Source: Curtobacterium sp. ZW137 (GTDB lineage Bacteria; Actinomycetota; Actinomycetes; Actinomycetales; Microbacteriaceae). Taken from it: DNA of 64,000 bases. Shown in pieces: positions 15,156 to 23,355 of this stretch; within the stretch, counting starts at the first letter, position 1; the number at the start of each line of letters is the position of its first letter. A program made the translations under genes and the position numbers. The notes beneath the pieces are model-generated. The model saw nothing but the letters and a program-made list of their open reading frames with translations, did no database searches and was not told the DNA's origin. The stretch is taken from NCBI RefSeq assembly GCF_003762905.1, contig NZ_RJKS01000002.1, forward strand, positions 666,039 to 730,038, written 5' to 3'.

Positions 15156-16183
15156 CAGGAACCCCAGCTCTCGAGACGGACGGTGTCGATCCACGGGCGC
15201 CCCTCGTGCTCGAGCGCCGAGATGTCGGCGTCGACCATGATGCGTGCGAGTTCCGCGGTGTCCACGGTCGCTTCCCACCCGAGCTTCTCCTTGGCCTTCG
15301 AGGCGTCGCCCACCAGGGCGTCCACCTCACTCGGCCGGAGGTACCGCTCGTCGAAGCGCACGTGGTCCTCCCAGTTCAGGCCGGCGTGGGAGAACGCCGT
15401 CTGCAGGAAGTCCTTGACGGTGAAGTTGCCGCCGGTCGCGAGAACGAAGTCGTCCGGCTCGTCAGCCTGCAGCATCCGCCACATGCCCTCGACGTACTCG
15501 GCTGCGTAGCCCCAGTCACGGATCGAGTCGAGGTTGCCGAGGTAGACGTTGTCTTCCAGACCGGCCTTGATCCGAGCCACAGCGCGAGTGATCTTGCGCG
15601 TCACGAACGTCTCACCACGACGCGGCGACTCATGGTTGAACAGGATGCCATTCACGGCGAACATGCCATAGGCCTCGCGGTAGTTGCGGGTCACCCAGTA
15701 GCTGTAGACCTTCGCCGCCCCGTACGGGGAGCGCGGCCAGAACGGCGTCTCCTCGTTCTGCGGCGGCGGCGTCGCCCCGAACATCTCGGAGGACGACGCC
15801 TGGTAGAAGCGCGTGTGGATGCCGGACATCCGGACCGCTTCCAGCATGCGCATCGAGCCCACGCCCGTCACGTCCCCGGTGTGCTCCGGCTCATCGAACG
15901 ACACTCGAACATGCGATTGCGCCGCCAGGTTGTACACCTCGTCGGGCTTCAGCTCACCGAGCAGGCTGACCAGCCGCGCACCGTCCCCGAGGTCCCCGTA
16001 GTGCAGGAACAGCTTCGCGTTCGGATCGTGCGGATCGACGTACAGGTGATCGATCCGAGAGGTGTTGAACGTCGAGGCGCGCCGGATCAGCCCGTGCACC
16101 TCGTATCCCTTGCGAAGGAGCAGCTCGGCCAGGTAGGAGCCGTCCTGCCCGGTGACCCCGGTGATCAGCGCTTTTCTCGCCAT
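15155..16183 (-). CDS. gmd: GDP-mannose 4,6-dehydratase
   Basis: Converts GDP-mannose to GDP-4-keto-6-deoxymannose with tightly bound NADP. Its 342 residues show [15 protein letters not shown] (nucleotide binding), the [15 protein letters not shown] stretch typical of Gmd, [10 protein letters not shown] with the catalytic Ser/Glu, and [12 protein letters not shown] with the Tyr-Lys pair. [15 protein letters not shown] is another Gmd signature. A strong AGGGGAG ribosome-binding site lies just ahead of the ATG at 16183. It heads a short operon with fcl and the DUF4012 gene and is preceded by a 900-bp gene-free, GC-poorer stretch that should hold its promoter. Confidence 0.97.
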   Translation of the reverse strand: MARKALITGVTGQDGSYLAELLLRKGYEVHGLIRRASTFNTSRIDHLYVDPHDPNAKLFLHYGDLGDGARLVSLLGELKPDEVYNLAAQSHVRVSFDEPEHTGDVTGVGSMRMLEAVRMSGIHTRFYQASSSEMFGATPPPQNEETPFWPRSPYGAAKVYSYWVTRNYREAYGMFAVNGILFNHESPRRGETFVTRKITRAVARIKAGLEDNVYLGNLDSIRDWGYAAEYVEGMWRMLQADEPDDFVLATGGNFTVKDFLQTAFSHAGLNWEDHVRFDERYLRPSEVDALVGDASKAKEKLGWEATVDTAELARIMVDADISALEHEGRPWIDTVRLESWGS

Positions 16184-17081
16184 AGTCTCCCCTAATAATG
16201 ATACGAGTAAATTTGAAGTATTAAATGCTGGTCGCGTTCACCGGCCCGAGGGCGCGGACCACCCCACCCGTGAACCGAGCGCGGTACGCACGTTCGTTAT
16301 TCGAAACGCTAGCGCACCCGCTTTGACTGGCGTTGATTTCCGGGAGCGCGAACATCCGGGCCGCGTGTCTCCGACGCTCGAATCCGCTGCGACCCACGAC
16401 GCCCAAGTTCGCAGCACCGTAGGGGGCCGACCTGCCTAACTGGCAAAACGACGAGGGCATGGCTATTCGAATAAACTCGCACGAACCGCACCACGATTCC
16501 ACGATCCGATCGCGGCCCAGGGGGGTATTCCATAGCGGAGTACCCGAACACGGTGCCGAATCGCACGGTAGGTGACATCGCCCAACCGAGCACAGGCCGG
16601 ACCTTGACCCGCGGTGAGGCGCTCGACAAACAAGTCGGGACAACGACGATCGACCAAGCAACTGTGGACCGCCTAATACTGATGAACCTCTTCAACCGCT
16701 TCTCGCAGAGCTTGACCGGCACGCAGCATGCGTGCCGATGCCGCGCCCGACTCGTCCTTGCTTAGTCTGAAACCGCGACGTTCTGCCACCTACCGGTCCG
16801 CGCTAGCCCCCATACCCGACCCCATCTGGACCTGGCGTCACCCACGCCGCAGTGGTTCTGGCCCCCCAGCGTCTCGCACAGCCCCAACGACGGATCTCAC
16901 TTGCCAGCTCGTACGTGAAGCTTCCCCTGCAAGACCTGACCATTGCTGTGCCTGAGAGGAGCGAGGTGAACACCTTGGGTTCCAGGGCTAGGAGGATCGT
17001 CACCTCGGCGGACTCTCTTCAGTACGTCTAAGATGACAGCGAAGCGAGGAGCAAATCATCGGCACTAGAACAATAGTTACA
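16184..17081. other. long gene-free region between gmd and the Wzy-like gene
   Basis: About 900 bp with no convincing reading frame on either strand: all short frames lack recognisable domains and have codon use unlike the neighbours. Base composition is clearly poorer in GC than the flanking housekeeping genes. It must hold the divergent promoters of gmd and of the Wzy-like gene. An A/T-rich stretch at 16190-16225 is the most likely gmd promoter. It may also be the scarred edge of an exchanged polysaccharide cassette. Confidence 0.55.
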
Positions 17082-18413
17082 GTGACACCAACACGTTTCC
17101 TCGCGGGAACGGCAGCCCTCGTATTGATCATGGGCGCATCTAGGTGGGGCACTCAAATTGGACACTCGCCCTTTTACATATCGGACGCGATCCTCGCGTT
17201 ATCAATAGCACATCTTCTCCTCACCCGCTCCCGACTCGCAACGCGCCCGACGGTGCAACTAACCCCCACGCTTCCCAGTCGGACACCAGGCACACTGCTC
17301 GGGGTGTTCCTGGGCTACTCCCTGCTCCGGATGGCATTCTCGTTAGGACAGTCATCGCTCGTTGACTGGGCTCGGGACTCCGCACCTTTCGCTTACGCCG
17401 TTCTCGCATTCATCGGAGCGTACTCGGTGTCTACTTCAACTCGCCGCGCACGCGAGGCAACGATGAAGCTCGTTTGGATCGCCTTGATTTTTCACTTGCT
17501 TTGGGTTGCAACAATGGTCATCACAAAGAACAATGCTGGAATCGGATTCACTCCACCGCTTTTCGGAGTAGCGCCATTCCAACTTCGTCACGACTTCGAC
17601 GGCGCTCTCATCGCAATTCTGGCTGGCCTTAGTCTGCGCAGGATGATGCTCGGCCAACGGCCCGTCCTGATGCTTCTTCTGCTCGCTTTCTGCGCCGCGG
17701 TGGTTGCAGGGCTACCATCAAGAGCGGGTTTCATCAGCCTGTTCCTCTCACTTTCCGTGGTTGCAATCCTTACATTTTCTGTGATCCCACGGATCTCGAA
17801 CAAGCGCGCTCTCTTTGTAACAGCGGTACCCGGAGTTGCCCTTGCTGGGCTCTGGACTCTCGTAAGCACGACGCCGGGCCTACGCCTTATCGCGACCATA
17901 AACCCATCGCTTGCGACCAACGCAGCGCAGATCAACGCGCTCGGCACACGTAATGCTCGAGAGCAGGCTTGGGCACTGGTAATCGACTGGACGAACCAGT
18001 CAGCAACTCGATCAATCTTCGGCGGAGGGTTCGGGAACGACTTCCTCACACAATCCGGAGCGGTGCAAATCATTGAAGGCACTGACTACACCGGCGTTCG
18101 CAGTCCGCACGATTACTTCATCGGAGTATTTGCGCGCCTAGGATGGGTTGGCGTAGTGCTGATTGCCCTCATCGTTCTACGCTTGATAGGGGTAATCGTG
18201 CGGTCCAGACGCTTGATCGCGCGGGAGCCCATCCTCGCCCTGGCGGCGTTGATTATCGTCACTATTCTTCCGGTAGCGTCTTTCGGAGTGGTGCTGGAAG
18301 CACCCTTCGGCGCGATCCCATTCTTCTGGGCAGCCGGGGTGTTGCTAACACTCCGCGGGGAACGCAGGGCTCTCACCTTTGAGATGCACGCACGTGAAGC
18401 TCACCATCGATGA
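17082..18413 (+). CDS. O-antigen ligase/polymerase family protein (Wzy-like)
   Basis: A 443-residue protein with about eleven hydrophobic helices. The Wzy_C-type signature is near the C-terminus: GGGFGNDFL, then SPHDYFIGVFARLGWVGVVLI, where the His-Asp-Tyr and Arg-Leu-Gly residues are typical of polysaccharide polymerases and ligases. In this locus the likely job is polymerising repeat units outside the membrane. It is the only plus-strand gene of the cluster and converges on the flippase gene with 104 bp between. Its GC content is much lower than that of the housekeeping genes. The GTG at 17082 has no strong ribosome-binding site, so the start is only moderately certain. Confidence 0.87.
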   Translation: MTPTRFLAGTAALVLIMGASRWGTQIGHSPFYISDAILALSIAHLLLTRSRLATRPTVQLTPTLPSRTPGTLLGVFLGYSLLRMAFSLGQSSLVDWARDSAPFAYAVLAFIGAYSVSTSTRRAREATMKLVWIALIFHLLWVATMVITKNNAGIGFTPPLFGVAPFQLRHDFDGALIAILAGLSLRRMMLGQRPVLMLLLLAFCAAVVAGLPSRAGFISLFLSLSVVAILTFSVIPRISNKRALFVTAVPGVALAGLWTLVSTTPGLRLIATINPSLATNAAQINALGTRNAREQAWALVIDWTNQSATRSIFGGGFGNDFLTQSGAVQIIEGTDYTGVRSPHDYFIGVFARLGWVGVVLIALIVLRLIGVIVRSRRLIAREPILALAALIIVTILPVASFGVVLEAPFGAIPFFWAAGVLLTLRGERRALTFEMHAREAHHR

Positions 18414-18517
18414 ATGCGGCAGCACAGCCCTAGATCAGGGGAAGTTGCAACCCATCCCAGATGCTCGCATCAATCTCTTGTTCCACTCTCCGGTGCGACT
18501 GAACCTTACAGGACTAG

Positions 18518-19744
18518 CTACAAAGTGCGCCTTTGACGTCTTCGACCTATCAGACGTCGCAACTGGACGGCGAGCACTACGACCTCCGCCACAACCTCTC
18601 CCACAACAGCGCCAGATGCACCCAGGTAATGCGCAAGAATTAGAATGGCGGGGAGTCCTACGACTGCACCAAGAAGAGCACTACGAGTCAAACTTCGTAC
18701 CTCGCCAAGCGCAACGAGTGCTATGCCACCCGTCGCCCTAGAGGTACAGGTTACAGCGATCACTGCAGCACAAAGCCAAGTCAGATGCATGGGGAGTGGA
18801 GTCTCCCCGCTGAACAAAATATCTGCGGCGATCGGGGCCAAGAGGGCAAACGACACGCCGGCCACCAACCCATAGCTCAATGAAGCCCAGATGGCTATTT
18901 TCATTCGCCGGACTCGCTCCGGCAGAGGCACAGACCCAACCCAAGGTTGCATCGAGGTTGGAACTGCGTTCAAGACCTGGAGAGTCATGCGTTGCAGTCT
19001 CTCAGCAGACGCAAAAATGGCCAGCGAACCAGGGCTCGCTACCCCGACCAGAACGGTAGGCAAGGAGATGTATCCCGCCGTCGCCGCACGACCGCCGAGG
19101 GCAACAAGTTGCGCTCTGACAACAAACAGGATTCGTCCCGCTGAGAGCTTGGCGAAATCGCGCTTTCGTACACCGGACCCTACGATCGCCAGCAGGGGCG
19201 AGAATAGCGACCCTGCAAGCATGACCAGAGCGATAGCGAGGAGCGAATGAGTACCGTAGCCGACCGCCACTGCCACGACGGAGTAAAGGAACTTCCCTGC
19301 GGGATCCGTGAGTACGGCTATCCAAGGCTTCCCGGCGCCGGCGAAATACCAGACAGATGAAAGCCCCCCGAGGGTACTCGCCGCCGCCATAACCGCACTT
19401 GCCAAAGGATAGCCCTTGGCCACAGAGAAAGCCAAGATGCCCGCAATCAACACCAAAGGCAATCCTACCACGGCCTTAGAAACAATCGAGATCGCGAAAA
19501 TACGACGCCGAGCTCGAGCGCTTGCACGCGCGACTCGCATTGGGCCGGTCACTCCCCATCCGAGTTCCAGGACAACTGAAATGGCCATGCCCGAAGAGAG
19601 TCCGACCGCGACGCTGCTCCATCCGAGCGACCCAAACAGTGAACTCACTGTAGGGAAGAGGGCGAGCGAAACAAGACCGCTTGTCACCGGTATAGCAATG
19701 TAGCCCGCGAGACGTATCGCTCGTCCCTTAGCCGCGCTTGACAT
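18518..19744 (-). CDS. polysaccharide flippase-like membrane protein (Wzx-like)
   Basis: About 408 residues with 12 or so hydrophobic helices in the arrangement of the MOP/oligosaccharide flippase superfamily. Features include the N-terminal SLALFPTVSSLFGSLGWSSV, the mid-protein SLAIFASAERLQRMTLQVLNAVP segment typical of RfbX/Wzx-like proteins, and a basic C-terminus (RRLIGRRRQRR). The expected role is moving the lipid-linked repeat unit across the membrane. Two starts are possible: ATG at 19744, preceded by GGGAG and used here, or GTG at 19765, which overlaps the upstream stop as GTGA. The cassette is GC-poor. Wzx and Wzy together imply a Wzy-dependent pathway. Confidence 0.83.
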   Translation of the reverse strand: MSSAAKGRAIRLAGYIAIPVTSGLVSLALFPTVSSLFGSLGWSSVAVGLSSGMAISVVLELGWGVTGPMRVARASARARRRIFAISIVSKAVVGLPLVLIAGILAFSVAKGYPLASAVMAAASTLGGLSSVWYFAGAGKPWIAVLTDPAGKFLYSVVAVAVGYGTHSLLAIALVMLAGSLFSPLLAIVGSGVRKRDFAKLSAGRILFVVRAQLVALGGRAATAGYISLPTVLVGVASPGSLAIFASAERLQRMTLQVLNAVPTSMQPWVGSVPLPERVRRMKIAIWASLSYGLVAGVSFALLAPIAADILFSGETPLPMHLTWLCAAVIAVTCTSRATGGIALVALGEVRSLTRSALLGAVVGLPAILILAHYLGASGAVVGEVVAEVVVLAVQLRRLIGRRRQRRTL

Positions 19745-19761
19745 TACACTCCCACCCGGCC

Positions 19762-20628
19762 TCACTCGTCCGATTCACAAAGTTCAAGGAGGGCATCGGC
19801 GAATACTCGTAAACGATCGTCGCGTCTTCGCCAATCGATAGACGTAATGTAATGGAGAATCGTGGCGGTCGGCCCGGCCGGACTTAACTCACTTGTCAGC
19901 AACTCGCGTAAAACACCTCCGTGTTCAATCAGGTCAAGAAACACGGATCGCGGAGACGCCCCGGTAACTAGCGCCGCAACTGACACCTCATGGTGGATCA
20001 AATCGAAACCAGGCGCGAGAGTTCCACTGGCTGACTCCCAGTCGATTAACCATACCTGACCCTCGCTACCGAGAATATTCCAGGGGGTCAAATCGCCGTG
20101 CGTGATACGCAGACGAGCAAGCTCCCGCACGAGGCTCGCGATGTCGTAGCGACTGAGAGATGGCCCGTCATCCGGGACAGCACGTGTAATCAACACCTGA
20201 GAATTGTTTTCGTGTTCAAAGCTGACAAGCTCGGGGACGCGAAAAACGTCCGAACCACCTTGAAGGCGAGTCAGAAAGTCTGCCTCGCTAGCCAAAGCGC
20301 TATCAGCCTCGTCCCCCACCTTTGCAACAAAGACTAGGCGTCGAGATTGATATAATCCGATGATCCATCGCGACATTTTTGACGACTGGTATAAGAAGGC
20401 AGAGTCCGTCGATAGCTTCCGCATCATCCGCGTCATCTCCAAGGACGTGTGCATTCTTCTTCTTGCGCCCCAGATGAATAACGATATGACCTTGAGTCGG
20501 AGGAGAAACCGGCCTCGCCTCGTCGACGGACGATAAATCGTCAAGGCACTGCGAACACCTGCTTGACCAATTCGCCGTATGTCGCGGCCGAGGGGTACCC
20601 TCGAGGACCAAGTAGCTTCGGGTTTCAT
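19762..20628 (-). CDS. aminoglycoside-phosphotransferase-fold kinase in the polysaccharide locus
   Basis: A 288-residue protein with the kinase core of the APH/choline-kinase fold. THGDLTPWNIL (about residue 196) holds the catalytic Asp and the metal-binding Asn, and VWLIDWESA provides the metal-binding Asp. The first 80 residues are basic and not recognisable. Substrate is unknown; phosphorylation of a sugar or lipid intermediate, or a regulatory kinase, are both possible. The ATG at 20628 follows the upstream stop codon directly (TAGATG), so translation is probably coupled. Codon use and GC content match the exchanged cassette. Confidence 0.75.
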   Translation of the reverse strand: MKPEATWSSRVPLGRDIRRIGQAGVRSALTIYRPSTRRGRFLLRLKVISLFIWGARRRMHTSLEMTRMMRKLSTDSAFLYQSSKMSRWIIGLYQSRRLVFVAKVGDEADSALASEADFLTRLQGGSDVFRVPELVSFEHENNSQVLITRAVPDDGPSLSRYDIASLVRELARLRITHGDLTPWNILGSEGQVWLIDWESASGTLAPGFDLIHHEVSVAALVTGASPRSVFLDLIEHGGVLRELLTSELSPAGPTATILHYITSIDWRRRDDRLRVFADALLELCESDE

Positions 20629-21471
20629 CTAGATTGATTTCCATCCAGCGAATCGAGCTAGAGCGTCTTCGACGCCCAGCCCGAACGCCTCGCTGACCCT
20701 ATGCTTCAATGATCCGTAGGTACGACCATTAGTGCCGGACTGGCCCCTAATCGCGGGTCGAGGGTTGAAACGTTCAACCTGTATCTGCTTCATAATCGCC
20801 GGTGAGGCAAGGCGGGCGGCGACCACATTTCCTAGGTCTATGCTTTTGTTCTCATTGACGTCACGGCCCATGTCCGCTAGCAGTTCGCGCCAAAGCGAAG
20901 CGGTCGTCCCGACTACGCGCATATCTACGCGGGTACGGTCTAGAAAATGTCTCGCCCGCACCACGTCCGCTGACACCGGTACGATAACTTCTTCAGCATT
21001 ACCCACAATCAAGCGCCCAGTCACTTTATAAAATTGAGCTGTTGGCTCACTTAAAAATCTCGACTCCGCAAGCGCAAAATCGATGAGCTCGGCCTCAGCG
21101 GCACCCTTACCGCGCGCGAGAGTTTGAGTATCCGGTGAGTGTCTCAGCACTTCAACCTGCGCCGTGGGCAGAGCAGACAATGCCTCAGCGAACACCGTTG
21201 GGTCTGCGCCAGATGATTCGATGATGCATAATTGGCTACCCCGGTCGGCGCAAAACTGAGCCCAAAAGCCGAACGCGTGCAAATATTGCACGAGACGTTC
21301 CGACCGGTCCTGAATGGCTACTTGGATACCTGGGTTCGGTTGTATGGCAGCCGTGAGTAGTATCACTGGCTTTGTCTCTTTAAACACCACTTCTACAGCC
21401 TTCCTTCCCGCGTCCCGACACCAGGCAATAGCTCCGCGCTGCTCATCGTTTAGTCTCCCGCGTCGATGCAA
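20629..21471 (-). CDS. unknown polysaccharide-locus protein, possibly a glycosyltransferase
   Basis: I do not recognise a defined family. Up to 280 residues with KPVILLTAAIQPNP near the N-terminus, CIIESSGADP, and QFYKVTGRLIVGN around residue 150. A Lys-x-Thr-Gly-Arg motif of this kind recurs in proteins of capsule and O-antigen loci thought to be GT-A-like transferases, so that is the best guess. The start is unsure: TTG at 21471 (GGAG 4 nt upstream) overlaps the upstream gene by 29 bp, while GTG codons at 21390 or 21387 would begin at the first conserved-looking segment. It lies between the GT4 and kinase genes in a tightly packed run. Confidence 0.6.
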   Translation of the reverse strand: MHRRGRLNDEQRGAIAWCRDAGRKAVEVVFKETKPVILLTAAIQPNPGIQVAIQDRSERLVQYLHAFGFWAQFCADRGSQLCIIESSGADPTVFAEALSALPTAQVEVLRHSPDTQTLARGKGAAEAELIDFALAESRFLSEPTAQFYKVTGRLIVGNAEEVIVPVSADVVRARHFLDRTRVDMRVVGTTASLWRELLADMGRDVNENKSIDLGNVVAARLASPAIMKQIQVERFNPRPAIRGQSGTNGRTYGSLKHRVSEAFGLGVEDALARFAGWKSI

Positions 21472-22543
21472 TTAGCTCCGACCAAGCCCGTCGAAACGTT
21501 TCTCTTGAGTGGTTCCGCTCGAACGTCAGACGCGCCCCTCGGGACAGTTCAGGGATCGTGAGAGCGTCATCTAATACCTCGGAAACTGCGCGAACCGCAT
21601 CGGCAATCGCGGGGATAGGCAGGAGCCTCCCATTTTTCGCGTCCACAATCTCCCCGATTGCTCCTACGTCCGACGCCACCACCGGTAAACCGAGGCTAAA
21701 CGCTTCAAGGATCGTAAGCGGCTGCGCCTCATACCTGTACCGGGACGGGAAAACCAAGAGCTGGGCGCGAGCGAGGATTGCCCACTTGTCGTCACCGAAC
21801 AACGAACCCAAGAACCGAATACGGTCGCTGTGGCCGGCTTGTGCGACGAGTCGTTCGAGCCGCCCCTTCAGCGATGGATCGGCGGATGCGCCGACAAGAG
21901 CGAAGTCGAGCGCCGGATACCGCTTACAGAGCTCGATAGCCATCCCAACGAATATATCAGCGCCTTTTTCCTCTAGGAGATTGGAAAGGAAGAGGATTAA
22001 CCCTTCAGGATCTCTGACAACGGGGACCAGCGGACTTTCGATCGTGTTGCCAATGATAATCGTGCCGCCGCTGCCGACGAACGGAGAAACGTCTGATATA
22101 AGGGCTTCGCTCAAGCAAACAGTCCGCTTCGCATGGGAGAGCAAACGCTTGGTCAAAAAGCGCCAAATGCGCCCCCGGGAAGCCAGACTCGTATAGCCCC
22201 TCGTATGGACATAGTTCACCGTTGGAACCCTGAATGCTCGCAAAATCTCACCGAGGATGACATCGACTAAAAACGAAAAAGGGCGACTCGTGCAGAAGAA
22301 TATGCACATCGAGGGACGACGAGTTAAGGCCATCGCGAGACGCAGTGCGAGCGATGGCGCGGCGATTATCTTGCGTAGCGACAGCGCGCCGATCTGACCG
22401 ACTTCTCTGCTGAACCGACGCTCAACAATGCAAGTATCTTCTCCAAGCTCATCCAGGACTTCAAGAAGTATCTTCGTCATGATTGTTGACCCGTGCGTGG
22501 GCGGAGGCAATTGACTTATAATCACGATGCTTTGATTAGGCAT
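21443..22543 (-). CDS. GT4 family glycosyltransferase
   Basis: A 366-residue GT-B fold retaining glycosyltransferase. N-terminal SIVIISQLPPPTHGSTI is a typical GT4 acceptor-side start. The C-terminal donor-binding half carries FLSNLLEEKGADIFV, ALVGASADPSLK, RIRFLGSLFGDDKWAIL, and the E-x7-E region PLTILEAFSLGLPVVASDVGAIGEIV. Expected to add one sugar of the exopolysaccharide repeat unit; donor and acceptor cannot be told. The reading frame is open further upstream, but the ATG at 22543 lies 2 nt after the WecG/TagA stop and starts right at the conserved fold. GC-poor cassette. Confidence 0.9.
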   Translation of the reverse strand: MPNQSIVIISQLPPPTHGSTIMTKILLEVLDELGEDTCIVERRFSREVGQIGALSLRKIIAAPSLALRLAMALTRRPSMCIFFCTSRPFSFLVDVILGEILRAFRVPTVNYVHTRGYTSLASRGRIWRFLTKRLLSHAKRTVCLSEALISDVSPFVGSGGTIIIGNTIESPLVPVVRDPEGLILFLSNLLEEKGADIFVGMAIELCKRYPALDFALVGASADPSLKGRLERLVAQAGHSDRIRFLGSLFGDDKWAILARAQLLVFPSRYRYEAQPLTILEAFSLGLPVVASDVGAIGEIVDAKNGRLLPIPAIADAVRAVSEVLDDALTIPELSRGARLTFERNHSRETFRRAWSELIASTRETKR

Positions 22544-22545
22544 TA

Positions 22546-23310
22546 TCAATGATCCCTTAAAATCGCGCGTAGGAAAACGAAATTCCCGATTAGATAGCGC
22601 TTCCAGAGCCGACGGGGTTCGGAGAGTAGCCGGTAGAGCCACTCGAGCCCGACGGACGTCATCCAACGCGGTGCCTCCCGCTTCGTCTTGGCTGTGAAGT
22701 CGAACGCAGCGCCAACAGCGCAAGCAACAACATGAAGTTCCGCCGCAAGCCGCTGAACCTCGAAGTCCTGTTTCGGCGTGCCCAACCCGACCCAAACAAT
22801 ATCCGCTTCGGACTCTCTGATCAGTGCGTCCTGCGCCAGAATTTCTTCCGCCGCTAATTGCCTGAAAGGGGGGCTGAAAGAACCGACAAGGAGCACCCCC
22901 GGGAATAGGTCGGTCAAGTTCCGCTCGAGCTTGTCTAGCAGGTCCTGCGATCCCCCGAGAAGGAAATGACGGACATCTGACGCGCGACCCTTATTCATCA
23001 CGTCGAGGAAGAACTGGGGGCCTCGTACTTGATGAAGCGGTTCCGCTGACCAACGTGTTACCCAGCTGAGTGGTTTTCCGTCGGGGAAGTTATGCGCTTC
23101 GGTCTGCAGGGTGCTTCGGAACTCTCCGTCGCTCTGTGCCAGAGCCAGTGAGTACGCGTTGAGGAAATGCACCGCTCTCCCTCCTCCGCCCGCTTTGCTC
23201 GCTTCAATCACCGCTCGAGAGGCTTGCTCCGGTCTTGCAGCGATAAGTGATAGGCCGCCGAGCGGACGTCTGCGCATCTCCTGAAGATGAGAAGAAGACT
23301 TAGCAGTCAT
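22546..23310 (-). CDS. WecG/TagA/CpsF family glycosyltransferase (GT26)
   Basis: A 254-residue transferase that adds the second sugar to a polyprenyl-diphosphate-sugar. Family motifs: FLNAYSLALAQSDGEF with a conserved Asn near the N-terminus, NFPDGKPLSWVTR (the conserved Asp-Gly region), VRGPQFFLDVM, HFLLGGSQDLL, and VWVGLGTPKQDFEVQRL near the C-terminal third. It ends with EAPRWMTSVGLEWLYRLLSEPRRLWKRYL-type sequence, also family-specific. It sits next to the initiating sugar transferase, in line with acting second. It is the upstream end of the GC-poor run and is separated from the sugar-transferase gene by 45 bp. Confidence 0.93.
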   Translation of the reverse strand: MTAKSSSHLQEMRRRPLGGLSLIAARPEQASRAVIEASKAGGGGRAVHFLNAYSLALAQSDGEFRSTLQTEAHNFPDGKPLSWVTRWSAEPLHQVRGPQFFLDVMNKGRASDVRHFLLGGSQDLLDKLERNLTDLFPGVLLVGSFSPPFRQLAAEEILAQDALIRESEADIVWVGLGTPKQDFEVQRLAAELHVVACAVGAAFDFTAKTKREAPRWMTSVGLEWLYRLLSEPRRLWKRYLIGNFVFLRAILRDH

Positions 23311-23355
23311 TGAGCATTCATACTTTCCATAACAAGGATCCGGTCGGGTGGTTGG

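Noticed and set aside
16360..16400. GCTCGAATCC as a possible tRNA T-loop
   Set aside because: No acceptor stem, anticodon arm or D-loop can be drawn around it.
16221..16722. Minus-strand frames of 137-146 residues upstream of gmd
   Set aside because: They overlap each other, have atypical composition (many Cys, Ser, Arg), and show no domain or ribosome-binding site.
18518..18741. Plus-strand 120-residue frame after the Wzy-like gene
   Set aside because: It runs antisense through the end of the flippase gene and has no recognisable features.
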